64,000 nucleotides of DNA, taken from the NCBI RefSeq assembly GCF_902506165.1, contig NZ_LR733817.1, forward strand, positions 5,439,403 through 5,503,402, read 5' to 3'. A program made the position numbers and the translations under genes. Shown here piece after piece: positions 1 through 7,425 of the stretch. Below the pieces are notes generated by a model. It was not told the DNA's origin and did no database searches. It worked only from the letters and a program-made list of their open reading frames with translations. Numbering within the stretch: the first letter of the stretch is position 1; the number at the start of each line of letters is the position of its first letter. The stretch comes from Bosea sp. 29B. Lineage in GTDB: Bacteria; Pseudomonadota; Alphaproteobacteria; Rhizobiales; Beijerinckiaceae.

Positions 1-552
1 ATAGAGCCGGTCGCCGAAGATCGCCGTGAGGCGCTGCAGCCGTGCCTGCGCTTGAGCCGGCTGGCCGGCGCGCAAGGCGAGATCGAGCGGCCCGCCCGCC
101 CCGCCCGTCAGGGCGATGATATCGGCATGATAGGCGGACAGATGCTCGACGCTCGCGACCGGGCTGCCACCGGCGGCGGCGAGACAGGCTTCCGTCACCA
201 GCTTCATCAGATTGCCATAGCCGGCTTCGCTGGTCGCGAGCAGGACGACATGCGGCGTCACGCTCTGCACCGGCTTGCGCCCGCCGGTATCCTCATCGGC
301 GAAATCGACCGAGAGCTGCACGCCTGCAATCGGCTGGATGCCGGAGCTCGCCAGCTTTTCCGAGAATTCGAGCGCGCCGAACAGGTTGTTCGTGTCGGTC
401 AGCGCCATGGCCGGCTGGCCGTCGCCGGCGGCGAGCTTGGCGAGCGCACCGACCTGGATCGCGCCTTCGAGCAGCGAATAGCTCGAGTGGACATGGAGGT
501 GGACGAAGCCGACCTCGCCCTGAACCTGTGTATCGTCTTTACGGTCGGTCAT
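1..552 (-). CDS. dnaE: DNA polymerase III alpha subunit, N-terminal part (cut by window edge)
   Basis: This is the first 184 codons of the replicative DNA polymerase III catalytic subunit; the rest lies beyond base 1. The protein starts MTDRKDDTQVQGEVGFVHLH and carries the PHP-domain opening motif HLHVHSSYSLLEGA at about residues 18-31, followed by the family-typical ALTDTNNLFGALEF stretch. The frame stays open to the edge and ends in FGDRLY, which also fits the family. I take it as dnaE rather than the error-prone dnaE2 because no imuA or imuB gene lies beside it, but only the N-terminus is visible, so this is an inference. The ATG at 550-552 is the start; a small gene lies 185 bases upstream on the same strand. 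Confidence 0.9.
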   Translation of the reverse strand, partial: MTDRKDDTQVQGEVGFVHLHVHSSYSLLEGAIQVGALAKLAAGDGQPAMALTDTNNLFGALEFSEKLASSGIQPIAGVQLSVDFADEDTGGRKPVQSVTPHVVLLATSEAGYGNLMKLVTEACLAAAGGSPVASVEHLSAYHADIIALTGGAGGPLDLALRAGQPAQAQARLQRLTAIFGDRLY

Positions 553-607
553 CGCGCCCTCCGGCGCGTCACCCGCTCAGCCGATGGACCGAGTGAGAGG
601 AGCTGCG

Positions 608-642
608 CCGATTCTTGATCCCAAGAGCATGCTCGGAATCGG
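608..642. repeat. Imperfect inverted repeat between the small membrane gene and dnaE
   Basis: CCGATTC at 608-614 is matched by GAATCGG at 636-642, with the palindrome GCATGC in the loop. It lies in the 185-base space between the stop of the 36-residue gene and the dnaE start. It could be a weak terminator or a dispersed palindromic unit. No T-run follows on either strand, so its role is unknown. Confidence 0.3.
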
Positions 643-737
643 TTATTGCGCGCCACCCCTCCCCGGTCGAGCCGATCCGTTTGCGAGGCTGTGGACACCT
701 CCGGGCACGGCTTTCGGTGTCGGTCCCAAAGGGCCGC

Positions 738-848
738 TCAGACATGCGGTCCCGAGGCGAGCGCAGCCCAGACCCAGATCATTCCGACGAAGAGAGCGAG
801 TGCCAGGAACTCCACGGCCCCGGCCATCAGCTTGCGGGCAACAACCAT
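738..848 (-). CDS. 36-residue single-pass membrane protein, probably SOS-regulated
   Basis: A tiny ORF starts at ATG 846-848 and ends at TGA 738-740. The peptide has a basic start (MVVARKLMAGAVEF), one hydrophobic segment at about residues 11-31 (LALALFVGMIWVWAALA) and a short tail ending SGPHV, so it is a bitopic inner-membrane peptide. A good ribosome site (AGGAG, 7 bases before ATG) supports translation. Upstream, a sigma70-type promoter (TTGACG, 16-base spacer, TAAACT) is followed directly by GAAC-N7-GAAC, the alphaproteobacterial LexA box. Size, topology and apparent LexA control resemble the Caulobacter SOS division inhibitor SidA (29 residues), but homology is not shown. A constitutive small envelope peptide is the alternative. 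Confidence 0.65.
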   Translation of the reverse strand: MVVARKLMAGAVEFLALALFVGMIWVWAALASGPHV

Positions 849-862
849 GCTCGATCTCCTAT

Positions 863-877
863 GTTCTCTATATGTTC
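863..877 (-). promoter_or_regulatory. LexA (SOS) box, GTTC-N7-GTTC
   Basis: On the plus strand the sequence is GTTC TCTATAT GTTC (GAAC-N7-GAAC on the gene strand), which matches the LexA operator of alphaproteobacteria with an AT-rich spacer. It starts one base downstream of the predicted -10 element and lies 15 bases upstream of the small gene's ATG, the position expected of a repressor. Eight fixed bases occur about twice by chance in 64 kb counting both strands, so position is what makes this one convincing. Confidence 0.65.
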
Positions 878-905
878 AGTTTAATTCCCTCTTTGTTCAC
901 GTCAA
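878..905 (-). promoter_or_regulatory. Sigma70-type promoter of the 36-residue gene
   Basis: On the minus strand, TTGACG (900-905) matches the -35 consensus in five of six bases. After a 16-base spacer, TAAACT (878-883) matches the -10 in four of six. The LexA-type box begins immediately after the -10, so bound LexA would cover the transcription start. Confidence 0.55.
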
Positions 906-1021
906 TATCGCAAGGTCAGCTGACGCTGGGAGACGCGCCGGACAGTTAACCCGGATTTACCGAGGCTGTGGAAACGTTAACGCCAACGCTGTCTCGGGCG
1001 GAATCAGATAGGGTCGGCGCC

Positions 1022-1933
1022 ATGCCCTCTTCCCCCGATCAGGCGCACCACAAACTGCGCAGCGAGACGCTCGGCGTCGTGCTCATGGCCGCGGCGATGC
1101 TGATCGTTCCGATCGCCGACGCGATCGCGAAATATCTCAGCGGCGTCCACGCGCCGGTCTTCCTCACCTGGGCACGCTATGTCGCTGCGCTCGGCTTCAT
1201 CCTCCCGGTCGCCATGGTCCAGCGCGGGCAGCGTCCGTCGCCCACGCCGGCATGGTCGAGCCGGCACTGGCTGTCGCAGATCCTGCGGGCCGGTTTCCTC
1301 GTCGCGGCGATGGCGCTCTATTTCGCGGCGATCGCGCGCATTCCGCTGGCCGATGCCCTCGGCGCCTATTTCATCGCCCCGATCGCAGCGACGCTGCTGG
1401 CCGCGATCCTCCTGCGCGAGCGGCTCGACCGGCGAAAGCTGATCGCCGTCCTCCTCGGCTTCGTCGGGGCCATCCTCGTCGTGCGCCCCGGCGCGCAGAC
1501 CAGCGCCGATACGCTGATCGCGCTCGCCTCCGGCGGCTGCATGGCCGGCTACCTGGTGCTGACCCGCCTCACGGCACAGGACCGGCCGCCGGTCGCGACG
1601 CTGACGATCCAGCTCGTCCTCGGCGTCGCGATGCTGACGCCCTTCGCGCTGCTGCAATGGACGACGCCGACACGCAACGGGCTGCTACTGATCTTGCTGA
1701 TGGGCCTGGTCTCGACGCTCGGCCACCTGATGACGATCAGCGCCTTCCGCCTGGCGCCGGTCGCGACGCTCTCGCCCTTGGTCTATCTCGAACTGATCGG
1801 CGCGACCGCGCTCGGCTTTGCCTTGTTCGGCGACCTCCCCTCGCCGATGACCTGGGCCGGGATCGCGGTGATCGTCGCAGCCGGGCTGATCGTCGCCACT
1901 GCACCGCCGGCAAAGCGCCGCATGGCGCCATGA
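1022..1933 (+). CDS. EamA/DMT-family transporter
   Basis: This 303-residue inner-membrane protein has the drug/metabolite transporter layout: about ten hydrophobic helices in two tandem EamA repeats. The first half contains the family-like stretch IARIPLADALGAYFIAPIAA; the second ends APVATLSPLVYLELIGATAL, the usual repeat end. Substrates of the family range from amino-acid derivatives to nucleobase-related compounds, and nothing here narrows it down. I start at ATG 1022 (MPSSPDQAHH); an in-frame GTG at 968 would add a hydrophilic tail with no homology signal. It converges with the PAAR cassette, 18 bases away, and probably has no functional link to it. Confidence 0.85.
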   Translation: MPSSPDQAHHKLRSETLGVVLMAAAMLIVPIADAIAKYLSGVHAPVFLTWARYVAALGFILPVAMVQRGQRPSPTPAWSSRHWLSQILRAGFLVAAMALYFAAIARIPLADALGAYFIAPIAATLLAAILLRERLDRRKLIAVLLGFVGAILVVRPGAQTSADTLIALASGGCMAGYLVLTRLTAQDRPPVATLTIQLVLGVAMLTPFALLQWTTPTRNGLLLILLMGLVSTLGHLMTISAFRLAPVATLSPLVYLELIGATALGFALFGDLPSPMTWAGIAVIVAAGLIVATAPPAKRRMAP

Positions 1934-1951
1934 GGCAACGCAGCGCCGCCC

Positions 1952-2731
1952 TCAATTCACCAGCGCATTCAGTGCCGCGATGACGGAGCGCGGCTCGATC
2001 TCGCGCGGCGTCTCGTCGAAGGCGGCGCGATAGTAGTCGAGCATGCTGAGCTGCTCGAAACTGTCCCAGATCTCCTCGTCGTTCATCGCCTGGCTGCGCT
2101 CTTCGAGGTTGAGGATCATGCCGTAGTCCTCGGGGCCTGTGCCGTAGACCAGTGGCGGCGGCAGCGGCTCGGTGCGCAATTCGTTCTCGGCAGCAGCGAT
2201 CGCTGCGAGCGCGCCCGGCACCCAGGCACGATGATAGGCGTTGGAGACATCGCGCTCAGGCTCGCCCGTGCCGGTCAGCACGGCGCGGCAGGCGGAGGCG
2301 AAGGCGTCGACCATGCCGTTGCGCTCGGCTAGCCGATCGGCCGCGTTGTAGTTGGCGTGGATCGGATCGACATAGGCGAACTCGTTCTGCAGCAGCCGTG
2401 CCGGCTCACCCTGCAGGAAGAGCCAGGGATAGGTGTTGTCGATCAGGATCTGCCCCGGCAGCAGATGCGCCGCCTGGTTCTCGCCGGACGCGCTGAAGAA
2501 CTGCTGCTCCGCGCCCTTGCAGGTCACGTTCGGATTGGCCGTCAGCGGCAGTCCCGGCCGGTCCGGCATCCGGATCGCCGCCATGTAGACGAGTACCTTG
2601 GCGACGCGGGTGTTGCGTGAGCGCCCGTGCCAGAGCGCCTTCTCAGTGTCGGAGGAGAAGCGCTGGACCCGCAGCAGGCGGAAGCGCTCCTCGGCTGCCA
2701 CGGCCCGGTCGGGAGAACGGCGACGCCCCAT
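1952..2731 (-). CDS. Unknown 259-residue protein, last gene of the PAAR cassette
   Basis: I do not recognise this protein. It begins MGRRRSPDRAVAAEERFRLL, has no signal peptide or membrane segment, and is mixed alpha/beta in appearance with an acidic C-terminal half (residues EEIWDSFEQLSMLDYYRAAF near 220-240). Its ATG (2729-2731) follows the stop of the PAAR gene with one base between, so the two are almost certainly translationally coupled. Genes in this position after a PAAR protein are often effectors, effector adaptors or immunity proteins. No catalytic motif is visible to choose between these. Confidence 0.7.
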   Translation of the reverse strand: MGRRRSPDRAVAAEERFRLLRVQRFSSDTEKALWHGRSRNTRVAKVLVYMAAIRMPDRPGLPLTANPNVTCKGAEQQFFSASGENQAAHLLPGQILIDNTYPWLFLQGEPARLLQNEFAYVDPIHANYNAADRLAERNGMVDAFASACRAVLTGTGEPERDVSNAYHRAWVPGALAAIAAAENELRTEPLPPPLVYGTGPEDYGMILNLEERSQAMNDEEIWDSFEQLSMLDYYRAAFDETPREIEPRSVIAALNALVN

Positions 2732-2732
2732 C

Positions 2733-3938
2733 TCAGCCGCCGATCAGCACGGTCGGCTCGCCCATGGCGATCTTGTTCGGCGGCCCGACCGCCTCGATGA
2801 TCGTGTCGCCCATGCGGCAAAGCGGCAGGCCGTTGACCAGCACGGTCTGCGAGCCGTCGATCACCACGCCCGGCCCATGCGGCGGGATCGGCAGTGGTGT
2901 CGCGCAGATATGGATGTCGGCTCCGCCGGCGGCGCTCGTGATCGTCGAGCCCATGCTGGCCGCGGCCGTCGCCTTCGCGGTCTCCTCGGCCACCTTCGCC
3001 GCCGGTGCGCCGGGTGTGCCTGCGGCGGCCAGCGTCGCCGCTTCGGCCACTTGGATTGCCGCGTCGGAGGTTGCTTTGGCCGACTGGATCGCCGCAGCGG
3101 CACCAGCCGGAACGCCGCGCCAGGCGAGCTTGTTGCCGATGATCACGTTGAAGCTCCCCGGGCCTGGCTGCAGCACGCCGGGCAGCGGGTGGATGACGGG
3201 GTCGAGGACGCGGGCAGCAGGGCGGCCGGCTCCGCCTCCCCCACCTCCTCCACCACCTCCGCCCGGCGTGGATGCGGAGGGAGGCGCCGGCGGCGTGAAG
3301 ACTTTTGCACGCGCCTCGGCGGAGGGCCAAAGCGTGCTGAGCGCCACGTTCGGATTGGGTGGCAAAGATGCGATCGGGATCCCGTTGATCGTCGAACCGG
3401 GCAGCTTGCCGGCCGCACAGGCAGCCTGGAGCGCCGGGAGCTCAACGGCCCAGAACACCTTCTGGACAGGACGCCCCAGCAGCAGGACGACATGCCCGGA
3501 CGCGCCTTCGGCGAATTCGCGCGAAGCCTCGCCCCAGAACGAGCTCTGCAACGCCGCCGCATCGCTCTCGACACCGAACATGGCCGCGTTGCCGACGATC
3601 GCCGCCGCCTTGTCGGGATGCCCGTCCGGCAGACGCCCCCCCTGCATCAGATTCTCGACCGCGCGCTTCGGATTGGGTTCGGTGATTCCAGCCGCACGCG
3701 CGACCGCGAGCAAGAAATCGCCATCCGACAGGAAGGAGGCGCGCTCGGTATCGTCGATCAGCGCGTAGCCTGTGCCAGCCTGGCAGGCCCGCTTCGCCGC
3801 ATCCGAGACGGCGGAATAGAGGATGACATCGGGGCCTGCGGGCGCGGCCGAGACCTGACGCGCCAAGGCGCGCAGCTCGTCCAGGGTCGCTCCCGGCTTG
3901 ATCTGCGCAATCGCATCCGCTGGGCTGAGCTTGGCCAT
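2733..3938 (-). CDS. PAAR-domain T6SS spike-tip protein with N-terminal extension
   Basis: This 401-residue cytoplasmic protein ends in a PAAR-type domain (about residues 330-401: GADIHICATPLPIPPHGPGV, VVIDGSQTVLVNGLPLCRMG, then IAMGEPTVLIGG). PAAR proteins cap the VgrG spike of the type VI apparatus and carry effectors. The N-terminal 210 residues are a globular domain seen in T6SS-linked proteins (possibly DUF6931, uncertain), joined by a Pro/Gly linker with 11 consecutive glycines. I start at ATG 3936-3938 (MAKLSPADAI), one base after the stop of the upstream gene. An earlier in-frame ATG at 4001 would overlap that gene and reads as low-quality sequence. No VgrG gene is present in the window. 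Confidence 0.8.
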   Translation of the reverse strand: MAKLSPADAIAQIKPGATLDELRALARQVSAAPAGPDVILYSAVSDAAKRACQAGTGYALIDDTERASFLSDGDFLLAVARAAGITEPNPKRAVENLMQGGRLPDGHPDKAAAIVGNAAMFGVESDAAALQSSFWGEASREFAEGASGHVVLLLGRPVQKVFWAVELPALQAACAAGKLPGSTINGIPIASLPPNPNVALSTLWPSAEARAKVFTPPAPPSASTPGGGGGGGGGGGAGRPAARVLDPVIHPLPGVLQPGPGSFNVIIGNKLAWRGVPAGAAAAIQSAKATSDAAIQVAEAATLAAAGTPGAPAAKVAEETAKATAAASMGSTITSAAGGADIHICATPLPIPPHGPGVVIDGSQTVLVNGLPLCRMGDTIIEAVGPPNKIAMGEPTVLIGG

Positions 3939-3939
3939 G

Positions 3940-4329
3940 TCAGAAGATCTCGACCATCGGATCCTCGGCGACGAAATCGACGCCGCTGATCCTTTCTCCA
4001 AACAGCGGCAGCGGATGGAGCATGGCGTAGATGCGCAAGCGTTCCTGGATCCGCACGAGCATGGTCGGGGTGAAGTTCACCGGCGGCAATGGCGATCCGC
4101 CGAGCTTGGCGCCGATATGCGAAGCGACGATGCGGTTGTCGTTCGGAGCCGGCCTGCTTGTCGAAAACCGCCAGCCGAAATGGAATGCCGGAAGCCCCGG
4201 TGCATGAACCCGCAGGGCATGCGGGCCGCCCGGATAGAGCATCCGGTTGAGATCGACGATCTGCCAGCCATCCTCGTCGATCGGGAACCGACCGCTACGA
4301 TCGTAGTCTGGCGCCTGGTTCTGGTTCAT
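3940..4329 (-). CDS. Unknown 129-residue protein, first gene of the PAAR cassette
   Basis: The protein starts MNQNQAPDYDRSGRFPIDED and ends DFVAEDPMVEIF. It has no signal peptide or membrane helix and no family I can name. It is rich in Pro and aromatic residues (LYPGGPHALRVHAPGLPAFH), which suggests a compact beta fold. It is the first gene of a three-gene set with one-base junctions and is divergent from tssK, so a role in loading or assembling the PAAR tip is plausible but unproven. A longer in-frame start at 4467 exists, but its extra N-terminus looks non-coding and would run across the tssK promoter region, so ATG 4327-4329 is preferred. Confidence 0.6.
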   Translation of the reverse strand: MNQNQAPDYDRSGRFPIDEDGWQIVDLNRMLYPGGPHALRVHAPGLPAFHFGWRFSTSRPAPNDNRIVASHIGAKLGGSPLPPVNFTPTMLVRIQERLRIYAMLHPLPLFGERISGVDFVAEDPMVEIF

Positions 4330-4529
4330 CCTGCTGCCCCAATAGGCGACGGCCGGTCGGCTGCGCCTCACGCTACATCCATCTGCGCGCACTTGCGATC
4401 GTTTCGCAGCGCCCCGGCGAAATGCGCTCTGAATCCGGCAATGGTCGAGGCACCGATGACATTGCAATGGTGACGCTCGGGAACGAGCCGTATAGTGTCC
4501 TGGATAGGCCTTGAGATAGCGAGAACTGG

Positions 4530-5867
4530 ATGTCGTGGTACAGTAAGGTCGTCTGGTCCGAAGGCTTGTTCCTGCGGCCGCATCACCTGCAGCAGAACGA
4601 TCGTTATCTCGAAAATCTGCTGGAGAATCGCGTCCGGCACGTCACGCCTTATCCGTGGGGATTCTCGGTGCTCGAGATCGACCGCGACCTGGCACAGCAG
4701 AGCCGCATCGGGCTCCGGCGCGCCGTCGGCGTGATGCCGGACGGCACGCCCTTCGCCATGCCTGACAACTCGCCTTTGCCGCCAGCCATCGAGGTGCCGG
4801 AGAACGCCGCCGGCCAGATCGCCTGGCTGTCGCTGCCGCTCGCCGCCTCCAACACCCGCGAAGTCGAGGACAGCCTCAACGGCTCGGCCAGCCGCTTCTA
4901 TCCGGCGACCGAGATGCTGATCGATTCGACCGCCTCGCTGCGCGTCGACGAGGAGATCGACATCGCCCATCCGCGCTTCGGCCTGGAGCTGCGCAAGACG
5001 AGCAAGCCCGGCTATGTCGGCCTCGCGCTCGGGCGCATCCTCGAAGTGCGCGACCGCGCCATCCTGTTCGACGAGAAGTTCGCCCCGCCGGTGCTGCTCT
5101 GCTCGGCCCATCCGGTGGTCGACGGCTGGATGGACCGCGTCATCGGCTGGATCGACAACAAGCTTGAAGAGCTTGCCCGCTACGCCGCAGACCCGACCGC
5201 CGGCGGCGGCCTGCAGAGCGCCGACTACTTCATCCTGCAATTGCTCAACCGGCACATCCCGGTGCTGAAGCACCTGCGCGGCTCGCGTTTCGTCCATCCC
5301 GAGCGCCTGTTCATCACGCTGCTCTCCATCGCCGGCGAGCTCGCCACCTTCACCACCGCCGAGCGCCGCGCCCGAGACTATCCGGCCTATGACCATGACG
5401 ACCTGGAGGGCTGCTTCACCCCGGTTGTGCGCGACATCCAGGACTTCCTCTCGGCCCAGCTCGGCCGCCGCGCCATCCGGCTGGAGATCGTCGAGCGGGC
5501 GCAGAATGCCTTCATGTCGACGATCCGCGACCGCGCCTTGATGCGCAATGCGACGCTGATCCTGGAGGTGGCGGCGCGCCGACCCCTCACCGAGATCCAG
5601 TCGCAGTTCCCGCATCTGTTCAAGATCGGTCCCAACACCAAGATGAACGAGATCGTCCATGCCCATCTGCCGGGCATCAATCTCGTCCACCTGCCGACAC
5701 CGCCGCCCCAGATTCGCGCGCTCACCGACCACGTCTATTTCTATCTCGACCGCACCTCGCCGCTCTGGCCGGAATTCAGCACGGCGAGCTCGATCGGCAT
5801 GCATTTCTCCGGTGACTGGCCCGATCTCGAAATGGAGCTCTGGGCCGTGCTCGAGGGCAGGCGATGA
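4530..5867 (+). CDS. tssK: T6SS baseplate subunit TssK (ImpJ/VasE)
   Basis: The 445-residue protein opens with the family hallmark (MSWYSKVVWSEGLFLRPHHL then QQNDRYLENLL) and keeps normal family length to its C-terminus (LWPEFSTASSIGMHFSGDWP). TssK is the trimeric adaptor that links the cytoplasmic baseplate to the TssL-TssM membrane complex, so it precedes tssL here as expected. The ATG at 4530 has no strong ribosome site but gives the conserved N-terminus. A TATAGT -10-like hexamer lies at 4491-4496, with no convincing -35. The stop overlaps the tssL start by four bases (ATGA), so this is the first gene of an operon that runs to the kinase gene. Confidence 0.95.
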   Translation: MSWYSKVVWSEGLFLRPHHLQQNDRYLENLLENRVRHVTPYPWGFSVLEIDRDLAQQSRIGLRRAVGVMPDGTPFAMPDNSPLPPAIEVPENAAGQIAWLSLPLAASNTREVEDSLNGSASRFYPATEMLIDSTASLRVDEEIDIAHPRFGLELRKTSKPGYVGLALGRILEVRDRAILFDEKFAPPVLLCSAHPVVDGWMDRVIGWIDNKLEELARYAADPTAGGGLQSADYFILQLLNRHIPVLKHLRGSRFVHPERLFITLLSIAGELATFTTAERRARDYPAYDHDDLEGCFTPVVRDIQDFLSAQLGRRAIRLEIVERAQNAFMSTIRDRALMRNATLILEVAARRPLTEIQSQFPHLFKIGPNTKMNEIVHAHLPGINLVHLPTPPPQIRALTDHVYFYLDRTSPLWPEFSTASSIGMHFSGDWPDLEMELWAVLEGRR

Positions 5868-7393
5868 GCAACGACGGCTCCGATCCGTTCGGCCGTTCGG
5901 ACCGGACCTTCATCCGGCCGAACCCGGCCGGACGGCGCGTGCCGCAGCCCTCACGCCCGGCGCAGGATGCAGGTCCAGGCTATCCGCCCCAGGGGCAGCC
6001 CTACCCGCCCCCGAACGCGCCCTATGCGCCTCCGCCCGCCGGCTATCCGCCGCAGCCCTCGCCCTATGCACCGTCCGGCGCGCCGCAATACCCGCAGTCG
6101 GCGCCCTCACCGGGCGTGCCCGGCGGCGAGGAATGGCTGTCGCAGCCGCAGCAGCGACCAAGCGTGCCGCCGCCTCCACCGCAGGGTTATGTGCCGCAGG
6201 CCCTGCCCAAGCGCGAGCAGATGCTCACGCCGAATACCAATCCGCTGCTGAAGGCAGCCGGCCCGCTCCTGCTCCTGCTCGGGCGCCTGCGTGCCAATAT
6301 CTCCAGAGCGCCGGCGACGCAGATGATCGGCCAGGTCGGCGAGACGATCGAGGCCTTCGACCATGAGGTCAGGGCGGCCGGCTTCACCGCTGAGCAGACG
6401 CGCACCGCCAAGTACATCATCTGCGCCTTCGCCGACGACATCGTCCAGAATATCCCAGGCGAGGACCGCCATGTCTGGACGCAGTACAGCATGCTCTCGC
6501 GCTTCTTCGGCGAGCGCACCGGCGGCGTGCGCTTCTTCGAGGAGCTGGAGCGCGCCAGGAAGGATCCCTCAGTCAATTACGACCTGCTCGAACTGATGCA
6601 TGTCTGTCTGTCGCTCGGCTTTGAAGGCGTGCACCGCACCTCGGCCGGCGGCGCCGCCAACCTGCAGATGATCCAGCGTGGCCTGTTCGAGACGCTGCGG
6701 CGGGTGAAGCAGCCCGATCCGGAATTGTCGCCGCGCTGGCAGGGCCAGGCCCTGACCGCTCGGCTTGCCGGCTTCAAGATCCCGGTCTGGTCGATCGCCG
6801 CCGTCGCGGCGGTCGCCGTGCTCGGCCTCTATTTCATCTTCCGTGCTTTGCTCGGCGGCAATGCCGAGGCTTCGGCCAGCGCCCTGCTCACAGTGCACCC
6901 CAAGGGCGACATCGAGATCCTCCGCAGGGTCGCCGCCCGGCCGCCGCCGCCGCTGCCACAACCACCGCCGGCGCAGCAGCCCAAGGTCTGCGCGACCGTG
7001 CAGCCGCCGATAACCTGCCAGGTGACGCCGAACCTGATCATCGTGCGCCTGATGGGCATCACCTTGTTCGAGCCCGGCCAGGCCGTGGTGCGCGACGAAT
7101 TCCGCCCGCTGATCGAGCGCATCTCCGCGGTGCTCAACGACGAAGGCGGTGCGATCAAGGTCGTCGGCCACTCCGATTCCGACCCGATCCGCACCGCCCG
7201 CTTCCCCAACAACCTCGAATTGTCGAAGGCGCGCGCCGTGGCGGTCGGCGACCTCCTGAAGACCAAATTGAAGCAGGCGGACCGCATCAGCACCGACGGC
7301 AAGGGGCCCGACGTGCCGATCGACACCAACGCGACCGCGGCCGGCAAGGCGAAGAACCGACGCGTCGAGATCCTGATCCAGCGCAACAGCTAG
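5864..7393 (+). CDS. tssL: T6SS inner-membrane protein TssL fused to an OmpA-like domain
   Basis: The 509-residue protein has a Pro/Tyr/Gln-rich cytoplasmic tail (residues 1-110), a DotU/IcmH-type domain (about 120-300, with AKYIICAFADDIVQ and the FFEELERARKDP motif), one membrane helix (about 306-330) and a periplasmic OmpA-like peptidoglycan-binding domain (about 390-505, ending KAKNRRVEILIQRNS). This is the extended TssL architecture, which anchors the TssL-TssM complex to the cell wall without a separate TagL. The ATGA overlap with tssK fixes the start. The proline-rich tail is longer than in most family members and could be an interaction platform. Confidence 0.93.
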   Translation: MSNDGSDPFGRSDRTFIRPNPAGRRVPQPSRPAQDAGPGYPPQGQPYPPPNAPYAPPPAGYPPQPSPYAPSGAPQYPQSAPSPGVPGGEEWLSQPQQRPSVPPPPPQGYVPQALPKREQMLTPNTNPLLKAAGPLLLLLGRLRANISRAPATQMIGQVGETIEAFDHEVRAAGFTAEQTRTAKYIICAFADDIVQNIPGEDRHVWTQYSMLSRFFGERTGGVRFFEELERARKDPSVNYDLLELMHVCLSLGFEGVHRTSAGGAANLQMIQRGLFETLRRVKQPDPELSPRWQGQALTARLAGFKIPVWSIAAVAAVAVLGLYFIFRALLGGNAEASASALLTVHPKGDIEILRRVAARPPPPLPQPPPAQQPKVCATVQPPITCQVTPNLIIVRLMGITLFEPGQAVVRDEFRPLIERISAVLNDEGGAIKVVGHSDSDPIRTARFPNNLELSKARAVAVGDLLKTKLKQADRISTDGKGPDVPIDTNATAAGKAKNRRVEILIQRNS

Positions 7394-7425
7394 GACCGGG
7401 TGACGATGCAGGAGACGGGTAGACG

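Noticed and set aside
3236..3268. A GCC/CCT-rich tract in the PAAR gene that could be a slippage site
   Set aside because: It encodes an 11-glycine linker and the reading frame is intact on both sides; phase variation cannot be judged from one sequence.
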